Assembly (NCBI GenBank): GCA_003439945.1
Contig: QVRM01002092.1
Coordinates: 1 to 64,000, forward strand
Origin: Dermanyssus gallinae
Lineage: Eukaryota > Arthropoda > Arachnida > Mesostigmata > Dermanyssidae
DNA length: 64,000 nt
Direction: 5' to 3'
The notes under the pieces were generated by a model. It made no database searches, was not told where the DNA came from, and saw only the letters and a list, made by a program, of their open reading frames with translations. The stretch's first letter is position 1. Every line of letters begins with the position of its first letter. The translations under genes and the position numbers were made by a program. Below, one piece after another: positions 48,669 to 58,696 of this stretch.

Positions 48669-49389
48669 GAATTTTTCAGCACTTCCCTATTCTGTTTATG
48701 ATGTGAAAGAAAAATTGCGGAGAAGGCAAATTCCCCTTGAGCGCGGGAATTTAAAAAATATCCTAATTATTCGCATAGCCTATATAAATTGTACTATTAC
48801 AGAATACTAGCTATTGCATCAAGACATCACAGCTACATTAGAGCATAAAAAATAGTTATTTTTTGGTAAACTATAGGTCTTAGAGCGGATAATCATCGCA
48901 GGATGATGACCACATTGGCGCATCAACACAACGCCTTTTTCTTTGCAGAAAAACGTTTTAGTTTAGCATTTGTTGCGCAAAGGGCAATTACGCCGGTGGA
49001 CGTCGGCGCAAAACATTTGTGGGAAACGATGATTTCCCGCCTCTACCACTAACAACTGAATGATACGACCTCGACCGCGACCATGATACGCCTCAAACTG
49101 TGTGAGATCGTACACCAATGCGGTGCTTTAATCGCTTTTGTAGTGAAGATTTTGATGTGAACATCGACACCGGTCAGGTGGGCCTTACACGGTAGATATA
49201 AGATGGCATAACGGCTCTCGTTGTAATATAAATATGTGCATTTACCACTCGACGAGGTCGCACACTCATCGAGTGTCGTATGGGGCTGTTCACTCGCGCC
49301 TAACTAGTCGTGAGCACGTGACTCGTGCCTCTGGTATATGGGCTCTGCGCAAACTCACTCGCCTGCGGAAATAGCACGGTAAACAGTCT
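48669..49389. other. Unique sequence without recognised gene
   Basis: Nothing recognised. Confidence 0.35.
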
Positions 49390-49431
49390 AAACACGTTTC
49401 TTTCTCTTATTAAAGAGAATAAAACGTGTTT
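49390..49431. repeat. Imperfect hairpin
   Basis: Perfect 10-bp outer arms (aaacacgttt / aaacgtgttt) enclose a second pairing segment (tctctt / aagaga). Its function is unknown. Confidence 0.7.
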
Positions 49432-49579
49432 TTCTCTTTATTTTCAGTAAAGAGAGACAGACAAAGACTACTTGTATGTCTTTATTAAGAACATACAGCA
49501 CTCGGTTTTGTAACTTGATTGCCTGTGATAAGGTGAAAGGTAGGTAATCTATTATACACAGACGAATTTCGCACAGAAT

Positions 49580-49935
49580 CATGGTCAAAGCAAGGTACAA
49601 GGCTGAACACCGTTGCGAAAACAGGCCCTCATGCCAAGAAAGTCGTGCTGCGTGTGAAACAATTAATGTAAAACTAACTGCCAGTTGCTGGACAGTTAGA
49701 AGCAAGTCATTCTCCACTATGACAATGTTCGCCTGCATTTATCTGTGGCGATCTTGGACAAGCTGCTAAAGTTTGCATGGAATGTTTTACCCTGCTTATT
49801 TTGCCATTTCGGATACATTTCTGTTTTTTACACTCCACAGCTCTCTGAGAGGAAAAACATTTGTTGTTTTGGTTATCTCAAAACCTACTTTGATCAGTTT
49901 TTGCATAAAAAACATTAGAAACGCTAAAAGAATAG
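49580..49935 (+). pseudogene. mariner transposase C-terminal fragment
   Basis: The frame reads KQVILHYDNVRLHLSVAILD then KLLKFAWNVLP, corresponding to the mariner block with the second catalytic Asp (usual HDNARPH) and the following helix. Residues downstream (..FGYLKTYFDQFLHKK) fit the Ser/Phe-rich C-terminus in decayed form. The conserved PPYSPDLAPSDYHLF block is degraded. Upstream ETINVKLTASCWTV is compatible with the preceding strand in another frame. Ends of the element were not found. Confidence 0.65.
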
Positions 49936-50135
49936 GCGTGCTTTTAAAATTTAAAGATTGCCTAACAATACATTTCTGGCTTTGTTCTAAGAGTCAGACA
50001 GTTACTTTTGTTAAGAAAACGTAATACCCGCGGGTGACGCTAAGTGTTCGTTTATTTTAAATGAATTTTATCTATAGGATATTTTACCCCAGCATTTGCC
50101 AATATTACCCATTTGCTGTAGTAAACTGGGTTAAG

Positions 50136-50137
<2 letters not shown>

Positions 50138-50172
<35 letters not shown>
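50138..50172. repeat. (TA)n microsatellite
   Basis: About 35 bp of perfect TA. Confidence 0.95.
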
Positions 50173-50962
50173 GGCACAATTACCTGTAATGTGGCGATTA
50201 GCAGTCACTCTACCGGATTCCAGCATGACTGCTACTTACCTACGTTTAGACACGATATGGTAATAATCTACACACTCTCGGCGTACGTAGTTACGCCTTG
50301 CCGAGACGGCGGGGGCACGCAGCCGTACTCCTTGCAGTATGGCGGATGTCATCAAAAAGTCATCTACCATCGTCGCCATCTTTCACCACAACCCCACAAC
50401 CCCCCTCTGCACTTTTTCTCCCGTCATAGCCTTTTCACACGCCGTCGCAATGTTGACACACACACACGTTGCACATACATAGCAGCTAAGGCTGAACTCT
50501 TCTGCTGTTTGAAAGGGTGTCCGTTTCGTTTCGCGCTTTGTTCGAGGCGATACATACTATATTTTGAATTTCCTGTCCGTCTCGTTCTGTGCCTTTCCTT
50601 TCCTCGTGGTCGTTCGGACGACACCTTTTCTGTCTTCTTTCGACGCTTAAGCACATAGGTACGCACGCAGATAAACACGCACTCATCTCTAGAAGAGAAC
50701 GGGTTGTCGAGCGCCTCGCCCGTGGCTCTCTTGTAAGCGGCTAACGACGGTATTTTTCGCTAGATTTAACAACGCCAACAACAGCAGCGACCTCGGCGCC
50801 CACCAACAACGCTGGCTGCTCTATAGAGAGCGCAGGGCAGGGCAGGGCAGCGCCAGGAAGCACAAAAAACAAACTCCCAGCCAGCCCAGATCGTCACTGT
50901 TCATTCGTTTTCTCGAGTAGCAGCAGGTGAACTGCTGGGCAAAGAGACATTAAAGCACTGCC
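50173..50962. other. GC-richer island without recognised gene
   Basis: The 155-codon plus frame at 50191-50658 has no repeat and no recognised domain. Competing minus frames (50424-50678) overlap it. A (GGGCA)n patch lies at 50833-50850. Confidence 0.3.

Positions 50963-50999
<37 letters not shown>
50963..50999. repeat. (TA)n microsatellite
   Basis: About 36 bp of perfect TA. Confidence 0.95.
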
Positions 51000-51001
<2 letters not shown>

Positions 51002-51039
51002 TATACCTCTCAAGAAGGAATCAAGATGAGATGCTTTGC

Positions 51040-51190
51040 AGCAATAAGTTGAAAGTAGTCGTCTTTCATAAAGTTTGTGCTCGAGGCTGATATTAAGCGG
51101 CAGTTAAATACTTGGGCGCTATTTTTTTGCATGGAATGTTTTACCTCACTTGTTTTGCCGTTTCAGATAGTTATCTGTTTAGATACTTAC
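51040..51190 (+). pseudogene. Second mariner-like fragment
   Basis: gcatggaatgttttacctca followed by cttgttttgccgtttcagat matches the mariner fragment at 49768-49822 (gcatggaatgttttaccctg ...) at roughly 80-85% over 45-50 bp, about 1.36 kb away in the same orientation. It is probably a shorter relic of the same mariner family. Confidence 0.55.
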
Positions 51191-51461
51191 ACAATTAGAG
51201 TATTGTTTTTATTGCTTGTTTAATTGAATTATTAATTACATAATTAATTACAATCATTTACAATTCAGATTATATATATAATTATGCATATATTTATATA
51301 TATACTGGTTTGATTCATAAGTCAGTTTGGATAGTTGCATGCGCCGTATTGCGCAGCCCCGGGGGAGAATTAACACTGTTGGGAGAGGGTTGTTTGTTTA
51401 CATGGCCGTAAGGGCTGAGCTGTGTTGTAATATGCCGCAGAATTCGTTATAATATCTAAAA

Positions 51462-51625
51462 AAATACTTTCTGGGCTGACTCTCAGCCAAGATTTAACGT
51501 CCATGGGACTGCTTTTGGCATTGCTTCATAGACGGACCTCATAAGTACAAATGTGCATCGGTGGGGCTCGAACCCGCGCACCTATGTGTCTCCTCCGGTC
51601 GCCACCGGGCTCGACTCTCTCAAAT
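51462..51625 (-). mobile_element. tRNA-derived SINE inserted in the mariner 5' region
   Basis: On the minus strand the head has cccggtggcgaccggagg (a possible A box) and gcgcgggttcgagcccca (a clear B box, 51563-51578). The body then has tgaagcaatgccaaaagcag, and the tail gacgttaaatcttggct followed by gagagtcagccc ends in agaaagtatttttt. The same body and tail occur at 11690-11816, and the tail at 35015-35085. It lies between the mariner left end and its transposase. Confidence 0.75.
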
Positions 51626-51810
51626 ATTTTTTTTTACAGGGGCCAGGAACAAAAATGCATAACGCACACCGTTTGGTCTGGGTAGTGTGGGACTCTCAAA
51701 CCCACTAAAAACCTGGTGACCCCCTAACCTACATGACCGGGATACTTGTGGTAATACTTCAGTGTCATTTAAATATCTAACTCACGCGAACTGTAACGCT
51801 CGAGTAAAGA

Positions 51811-52723
51811 TGGCAGGTTTAAATGTGCATTTTTGTCATTAATTGCTGTTTTATCTCCGGGAAGGAAAGAACGCAACCCATGTCGTAACTAAGATATGCA
51901 AAGTGTATGGCGGAGAGGCAGTAATAGATAGGACAGTTCAAAGGTGGTTTGTTCGACTTAGGAACGGCGGATCCGACGTTAATGACCGAGGCCGGGCCGG
52001 ACGGCCTTTGACAGTGAACACAGCCGCATTAACATTAGTGGTCGAACGAAACCCACACCTCTCGCTGCGCGAGATCGTGGTCATTTTCGACGTGCCATAC
52101 ACATCGTAGACTTATTAAATTAGAGACATCTCAATTCCGAAGGATTCGTCAGCAAGTTGGACGTACTCACTCAGCAATCGCCAACTGGAGAACCGTGTGC
52201 TAGTTTGCGATCAGCCCCAAGCAACTATCAAGCCCGGACCCCATACAAAAAAGTGATGCTAAACCTTTGGTGGGATGCGAAGGGAGTGATCTTTTATGGG
52301 TTGTTGCAACCAAACGACAACGATTAGTACGATAAAATACTGTCAACAACTGGAGAATTTGAAGTGCGCCATTGACCAGAAGCGGCCGGAATTAGCAAAC
52401 AGACGAGGAGTGACTTTCCACCTACGACAACGCAAGACCGTACACATCTTTGCTCACCACCAAAAAGTTAATGGAAATTGGATGGGATATTTTGCCACAT
52501 CCTGCGTATAGTCCTGACCTTACTCCATCCAACTATCACCTGTTTCGGCCCCTTTAAAGTGCCCTTAATGGCAAAGACTTCGATTCTTTGGAAAGCGTTA
52601 AAACGTATATAGACCATTACTTCGGAAGGTAGGACGCTACCTACTGGTTAAATGGAATCATGAGCTTGTCTGAACGATGGGCTAAGGTAGTTAAACAAAA
52701 TGGGCAGTACAGCATTCAGTAAA
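51811..52723 (+). pseudogene. mariner transposase, broken
   Basis: A continuous part (51843-52109) reads LLFYLREGKNATHVVTKICK, VYGGEAVIDRTVQRWFVRLR and RAGRPLTVNTAAL, the two helix-turn-helix motifs and GRP linker of mariner transposases. Then, across frameshifts, come KVMLNLWWDAKGVIFYGLLQ, QKRPELANRRGVTFH and SPDLTPSNYHLF-like text. A final NGIMSLSERWAKVVKQNGQY corresponds to the C-terminus. The region with the first catalytic Asp (between about 52110 and 52240) is largely deleted. In-frame stops precede the first helix and interrupt the catalytic part. Subfamily by motif style: irritans/mellifera-like, not certain. Confidence 0.85.
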
Positions 52724-52787
52724 AGCTTTCTGTTGTAACGACATGTGTCTTCGAAAATGGGTGAAAAGTCCGAATGGACTTATTTAT

Positions 52788-52843
<56 letters not shown>
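52788..52843. repeat. (TA)n microsatellite at mariner right end
   Basis: About 55 bp of perfect TA directly outside the mariner terminus. Confidence 0.95.
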
Positions 52844-52844
<1 letters not shown>

Positions 52845-53120
52845 CTAGAAGTTATACGATTCTCTTAAACTATGAAACCGCACCACGGTTTGTCTTCCAC
52901 TCATTTGCAGCGGTTTCCTCTCACTTCGGAATATGATTTCTGCAATATAAGGTACAGCATTCGGACAATTCTATACACTGTCGCACATTAATCGCTTCTT
53001 GGAGCTCGCTTGAAGCTGATAGATCTGATAAGCTGCTACTGCGTAAATGATCAACAGTTGGTGATCATCAGATCATAGAGCGAAAAAATCAAATCAAAGA
53101 CCAGGAAGATTTTCTTTCTT
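52844..53120. other. AT-rich unique sequence
   Basis: It contains ctctcacttcggaatatgat at about 52918, similar to a block at 22651. Otherwise nothing recognised. Confidence 0.3.
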
Positions 53121-53960
53121 TGCTATTCATGTTCTAACGATAGCGGTGGTTGCTGTTTCGGTTGTTACTGTCCTTCTTGATGTTGACACTTTCCTGTAAG
53201 GTATGATTAGGTAACATTTACTACGGCTGTCGTCGTTGTCGTCATCATCGGCGTTGTTGAGGTTGTTGTTAATCGCGAGCCCGCCCGCCCTTCTAGCCAG
53301 CCAGCCAGCAAGTATAATTGTCATTGTTATCGCCGACGTTGCCATTGCACCAGCCGTATCTGAATAATGTACAACCTGGGACATTACATTTGCTCGCTCG
53401 GGCTAATGGCACATCGTCGTCGTCGTCGTAAGGCCACTCGGTTAATTGCCAGTCGCGTCGAGTCTGCGAGAACACGGTAAGGCACATTCGGTGGCTCTAG
53501 CCCGTGCCATAATAATGGGCCCTGGCGGCCTCCGTATGTGACCCGCATACATTTCGACTGTTGTCGCTGTTGTTGTTGGGTCGATAACTAGCCAACACTG
53601 GAATGGAATCCCAGCTGCTCCAGAAAAGAACCGACTAGGACGACCACACAGGCAGGCCACTGTAGACAGCTGTCTAGCCAGTTCACGGACGCACACAGTC
53701 ACAGTAACGCTCTCTGCTTGTGGGCGTCTGCGCGCTGGAAGAGCTCCCCTGCCGCTCAAAAATGCCCGAGAATAACGTGTGTGTTTGTACGTGAACACCA
53801 AAGTGCCAAATTGCGGTGTTTAATCGTCCGCCCCACTATCCCAGTAGGTGACACGTTGCAGTGGAAACTCAATTGGCTCATGGAGCTAGCTGTAATTAAT
53901 GCGTCGGCACACCTTAGTTTTCTCGTCAAAAAAAGCTGTGTCATGCGATAGCTGCGTCAT
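53121..53960. other. GC-richer island without recognised gene
   Basis: GTC/GTT patches lie at 53228-53270 and (GTC)n at 53412-53430. The 119-codon minus frame at 53442-53801 is unassigned. Confidence 0.3.
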
Positions 53961-54925
53961 CATCGAATAGCTCTGCGTGTAGCAGGTTCAGGTATTTCAG
54001 GGTTAGTTTTCTTGAATTCTCAAGTTAAAGTACTAAAGTGAAATTGGGACAACGGAAAATAAAGAACATAACGATGGCACCTTGAATAGATGAATACATG
54101 CTTGCCTAAAGAAGTTCATTTATTTAGCCCAATGCCTTTAAGTATGGCCAAAAGAAGGTTAAGATCGGTGCAGTCGAACGCCTAGCTGCGATCCGCCATG
54201 GCGAGACACTTTTAATTCATTTAAGTATGCTTTGGAGTATCAAAATATTTACTGTATCATTAGACCGCCTGGCCCTGAAGCCAAACTGGCTTGGACATAC
54301 AACAGTTAGTGGAGTCAATATGAGTAGATGGCTGTAGCGAAATACAGAGCTAATTGGTCTAAAATTATTTTTTTAAACAAATAGTTTTTTGTACAATCGT
54401 TTGTGATGTGGCATTGTGGTTAAATAGAAGCGTATGATTCAAAACAAAACTGTCTGTGAAGGGCTTGAGTGTGCGTGCTCACCTGACGACTTTCCAAGCA
54501 AACTGAACCCCAAACGAGCCGCAACGCTAGAATTGATAAAAATATGGAAATCTTAGGACATTGGGTTTGGTTCCAAAGAAGTACCCTAGCATGTCTATTT
54601 CCCTGGATCGGCGTAGAATCGTTTCTTGTTGAAGTTAAGAAACGGTGGAGTATTCACTGTCGAGTCAACAGAGCATCTTCTATGCACCCATTAAAAAAAT
54701 CCAGCCTGCACTCCTTCAGCCAGTTAGTTGTTTGTTATATAAATAAAGCAAGATGGCCTAGTAGCAAAGTAAGAAAAAGGCGGATATGTCCTATTAACAA
54801 GGATGTTGCACAACCATCTGACTGCTTTTTTCCGTAAGGCTATTGCCCGAGTACGGTTTCTTTCATGTCATGGCTGATTTTTAATCCACTCCGGCATTAC
54901 CTTGCCTAATTGGAAACCATGCAAA
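53961..54925. other. Unique sequence without recognised gene
   Basis: A plus frame at 54544-54837 (97 codons) is free of repeats but unassigned. Confidence 0.3.
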
Positions 54926-54934
54926 CCAATCTAA

Positions 54935-55018
54935 GAGTGGCCAGTCTGGGTGTCGAACGCAGGCCTCCCGAATGCAAGGCAAAAGCTTTACCACTAAGCC
55001 ATCTTGCTCGGTCGCCAT
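54935..55018 (-). mobile_element. tRNA-like element, minus strand
   Basis: On the minus strand, caagatggcttagtggtaaa carries a strong A box. After about 40 nt, gcattcgggaggcctgcgtt followed by cgacaccc carries a B box. The order and spacing are those of a tRNA, and a tRNA-derived SINE is the likeliest source. Acceptor-stem pairing was not convincing by eye, so it is not called as a functional tRNA. Confidence 0.6.
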
Positions 55019-55295
55019 TATTAATATCATTATTCCCCAGAGTTTTGTGACGGGCCGCGCGAATCTTCGTGGCGAACATTGCGTTTGTTGCAATCACCAC
55101 CATCACGTTATGTTATTACCACTACCATGAAAGCACGACTACGTTCACTGACTTCACGCCTGACTTAACTTACTCGCTTTGGGCGTACGCTAGCGAGTGC
55201 ACTGTCTAGTGCACGCTCGCCAATGCACTCGCCTGGAAGGGAAGGCAGCGTTTATTGCAAACAAAGCAAGTGAAATGCAGAGCAAACAGGATGGC

Positions 55296-55372
55296 GGCGT
55301 GGTCAAGGGGACTGCTAGTGCGCTAGTCATGGTTGTCATCTGCCCGGGGTGTCGCCGGTTCGATCCCTGTTG
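55296..55372 (+). mobile_element. tRNA-like element, plus strand
   Basis: ggcggcgtggtcaaggggac matches the extended A box region of Leu/Ser-type tRNAs (with a long variable region), and gccggttcgatccctgttg matches the B box about 65 nt further on. It is followed by a non-tRNA body (gagcgaagctcattgagaat ...). It lies 280 bp from the minus-strand tRNA-like element, suggesting a second SINE type. Confidence 0.6.
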
Positions 55373-55379
55373 TTGATCG

Positions 55380-56160
55380 AATTTTCTTTGAGCGAAGCTC
55401 ATTGAGAATAGATGATAAACAGCCATACCGCTGAGAGTCAGCGGCCATACTGCCACAAGGACTGTTGGGGAAACCCTAGATATCTTGACATGTCCGGCCC
55501 TCAGTGCATTGAAGATCTACCTCAGGTCAAGTTCTAAGCCCGTAGGGGACGGAGGATGGTCAAGAATTAAAAACAACCTTCTTAAAAAATGTTTTAATTA
55601 TAGAGCAGACCGGCAGACAGACAAACCGGCGAGCAGACGACACTATAACGTGCGGCGTCTAGCGTCGTCGTCGTCAACGTTGCTTGCTCTGTCCACATAC
55701 GTGCAGACGAACACATATGTACGTGCACGCGCAGACAGGGGGAGGGAGAGAGAGAGAGAGAGATGACGCTGCTACAAATATGGAAGGACAAACAAGTGTC
55801 TTCTATTTAACTGCCTGTCGTTTAGTCCGCTTTTTTTGTCGTTGTCGTTTTTGTTGTTGTCGATACTCTTGTCGTCGTCGTTGTTGACGCTTTTGTCGTA
55901 GTCGCTGTTGTTATTTTTGTTTTTGTCTTTGTCGATGTTCTTGTAGCTGTCGGTGTTAAGGTCGTCGTCGATATTGTTGTTGTTGTTAATTTTGATGTTA
56001 CTTGTTGATGTTTTTTTACGGTTGTAGTTTTTCAGTCTTCTCGTCGTTGATGTTGTAGTTGTTATCGAGGTTGTTGTCGTCGTCGTCGTCATCGTCGTTG
56101 TTTTTGTTAAGACGTCAATAGCAGAATTCACATTCCACATATTCGTACACGCCGATATTT
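55380..56160. other. Trinucleotide-rich (GTT/GTC) region
   Basis: (GA)n at 55745-55762 is followed by GTC/GTT-rich DNA from 55835 to 56110. The 122-codon minus frame is therefore Asn/Asp/Thr-rich low complexity. Confidence 0.7.
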
Positions 56161-57390
56161 TCTAGTATTTATGCTATTCCTGCTTCAACGCAAGCAGTGC
56201 AGGGCTTTCTAAGGCATCACCTGCGTAGCAAGTATTGGCGTCGGTTATCATTTAATGGCTATCCGCAGGCAGAGTCGACCGTAGATCGCTCGGAAGCACA
56301 AAGAGTTTTCGACACATATATAGTTATCGTATAAAAAAAAAGTCCCCCTCTAAATCTCAGTGACAAACCTCGTTCATTCTGCCGTGTTTTATTGAATCTT
56401 ATTGAGAAGATAAATGTCGTAAAGATTAATTTGTGTACATGAATAGGATTAATGGTAAAACTGGGTTACATAGGAAAGGTTCCTGGAAGCGCTTCCTCTG
56501 TCTGCAATCTTATTCCGAAAAACAGCCTTTCTTCGTACTAGTCTATTTAATTTAGGCCCGATCTTTATATGGGCACACGCTTAAACGTTGCGTTTCTCGT
56601 CGATATAAAGACCGGGCCAGAATGAAATGAAAAACTACAAGGTAAGGCTGCTTTTCGTAATGACTTGTTTTGAGTGCCGATATATTTGCCGATTTTGACT
56701 TATATCTATTTCGTTAATTTGACAATTTTAACTCAAGCCCAGAGCCGGTCATTTTTTAATTGGCTTTTCTCCGAATCAATCAAGGAAAGGGGATTGACAG
56801 CGGGGACTTTGGCCGGCCGTGGCTAAAACTAAAAGATGGCAAAAATCTCATCAAAGTCATAATCATTGCCTATTGTGTTTAAAGCTTATCAATAAGTAAA
56901 CTCCGAGATTAAATTGTTTATAGTTGTAACAAAGGTTGTAAAGAAGATTCTTCTTGGAATCTAGAAACAACACGTTTAAGGCAAATGAGCTATGCTTGCT
57001 AGTTGAGTATATATATACCTTGGACCGCAAAACCATTCTGCACAACCTGGTGCAAACAACACCTGATGCCTAATTACGCACAGCGCAATAGTACTTAAAG
57101 CAGGCAGTCCATATAACAGCTATTATCGTCACATAACGGCTAACACTTATGCATCTATGAATTTGCATCACTGCTCAATGTTTAAGTTTAGGTGTTTTAG
57201 AAAAAAAGTTAAACTATCTATGGTGCAAAGAAGAAATTGAATAAGGTAATATGTATTGCCGCAAGCTAAGTCGGTAACATTTGTCATCGTCCTCACTTGC
57301 AAAGACGGGCGGGAATACTAAACGTAGGTTAGCAGGTGCACATTGAAAATATGTTGAACAACTACTATTTTTTGTAGTAGGCCTCTCTCT
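56161..57390. other. AT-rich unique sequence with one strong hairpin
   Basis: No coding signature. The hairpin has 16-nt arms at 56555-56570 (ggcccgatctttatat) and 56603-56618 with one mismatch and a 32-nt loop. Confidence 0.4.
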
Positions 57391-57460
57391 GGTGGATTAT
57401 CGGATACAACTCGTCAAGGACGTCCGCTTCCGAGGTGTGTGTGTGCTGGAGAAGCTAAAG

Positions 57461-58135
57461 CTAAACCAACAACTTTCCGTTCGATCGATAATCTATCATT
57501 ATCATCACGTTGAGATAGGTGTGCATCAGTTTCGCACATTTAAGAGGTGCGTTTTGCTGATCGGCCCGAACTGGCGTGCTGGGGTACCGTTGAAAAGAGT
57601 TCCCCGCGGGCATCTGCTTATAGGGAGGAGCAGCCTGACCCGCTGGGGTGGGCTTCGGGGGTAGTCCATCGACGGACTGATGGGCGTACGTAGGGACAAC
57701 CGATTGATGACCAGACAGCTGATAGACGCGACTAGGTGCGAACGGCGCGAAAGCCCCGGGGGAGGTTCGTACTGCTGTTGCTGCTGCTGCTGATAATGAT
57801 GATGGTGGTGGTGGGGGTTTTGCTGCTGATGATGGTGGTGGTGGGGGTGGGGGTTCTGCTGATGGTGGTGGGGGTTCTGCTGCTGCTGATGGTGGTGGGG
57901 GTTCTGCTGCTGCTGATGATGATGGTGGTGGTGGGGGTTCTGCTGCTGCTGGATGGTGAGGAACTCAAAGAGAGACAGGCGGTCGATCTCAGCGTCATCG
58001 GGCGGGGGGGGGGGGGGGGAGGGGGGGGGGGGCACTTTTGGAGTCGTGGATAGATGACTGGATGGATGTTCGTGGCCCGGAGCGAAACCGCGACCGCTGC
58101 CGACGCTGCTACGGCGACCGTGCTTCTACGACCGG
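57461..58135 (-). CDS. Candidate coding exon, Pro/His/Gln-rich protein (frame break)
   Basis: The minus-strand frame opens after a stop near 58138 with GSGRGFAPGHEHPSSHL, then a Pro run from a G/C homopolymer (about 57999-58032), then DDAEIDRLSLFEFLTIQQQQ. It continues into repeated QQQNPHHHH blocks to about 57790 and YEPPPG. A one-base frame change at a five-G run (57758-57762) would join it to a second frame without simple repeats: AFAPFAPSRVYQLSGHQSVV, PTYAHQSVDGLPPKPTPAGQ, PPYKQMPAGNSFQRYPSTPV, up to a stop at 57461. The Pro/Gln/Tyr-rich, stop-free tail looks like the disordered region of a transcriptional regulator. The break may be an assembly error at the homopolymer, a splice junction, or pseudogene decay. 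No family is recognised, and no donor or acceptor is compelling. Confidence 0.4.
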
Positions 58136-58639
58136 CCTATCGGCACCGACGACGACGCTGCTGCCCTGCCGCCGTATTCGTCGTCGAACGCGTCGCCGTC
58201 AAATCAATTTTAAATTTAATTTGATGTGCGGGTGTTCGCGCTTGTTGGGCGTGCGCCCGTGCTGATGTCTGCTGCTGGGGCTGCTGCCGCTACTGCTGCT
58301 GCTTTGGTCTGTCGACAGTTGCCGTTAGCTCGTCGAATTCTCTCGGGAGAAAGGGAGAGTTTTCTCGTGAGAGGGTCCCTGTGCGTTGCCGCTTACGTGG
58401 CTTAGGTCCTCGCCGCCGTCATCACCACCACCACCATAGCCGAGACCACCATCGTGCAGGAGAGACGAAGCAGCGCTCGTCGCGAGTAAAGTGAGTCTTG
58501 CGTGCGCGCCGCAAAGGGTAGGTTCGTCTGAAGGCACGCTTAGGTCCCTTCGGGCTGTTGTTTGCCTATTTCTTTTCGTCTCTTTCGGCACTCACACACA
58601 CACACACAGATTTCCTCTCTGTCCATCTCCATCTCTCTC

Positions 58640-58640
<1 letters not shown>
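58136..58640. other. GC-rich sequence flanking the candidate exon
   Basis: CTG/GCT repeats at about 58270-58300, CAC repeats near 58425 and (CA)n at about 58591-58608. Possibly 5' flank or intron of the minus-strand candidate. Confidence 0.3.
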
Positions 58641-58641
<1 letters not shown>

Positions 58642-58675
<34 letters not shown>

Positions 58676-58696
58676 TCTCTCTCTCTCTCTTTCTCC
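58642..58696. repeat. Compound (TA)n-(CT)n microsatellite
   Basis: CT (58632-58641), TA (58642-58672) and CT (58674-58693) follow one another and generate spurious Tyr/Ile/Ser/Leu frames. Confidence 0.9.

Larger units (their letters stand above)
51306..52788 (+). mobile_element. Nearly full-length, inactive mariner element
   Basis: The left end ttgattcataagtcagtttg (51309-51328) and the complement of the right end, ttgataaataagtccattcg (about 52768-52787), are diverged terminal inverted repeats. Both ends abut TA tracts, consistent with the TA target of mariners. The inner transposase runs from about 51811 to 52723. Length without the SINE at 51462-51625 is about 1.3 kb, the usual mariner size. 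Confidence 0.85.
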
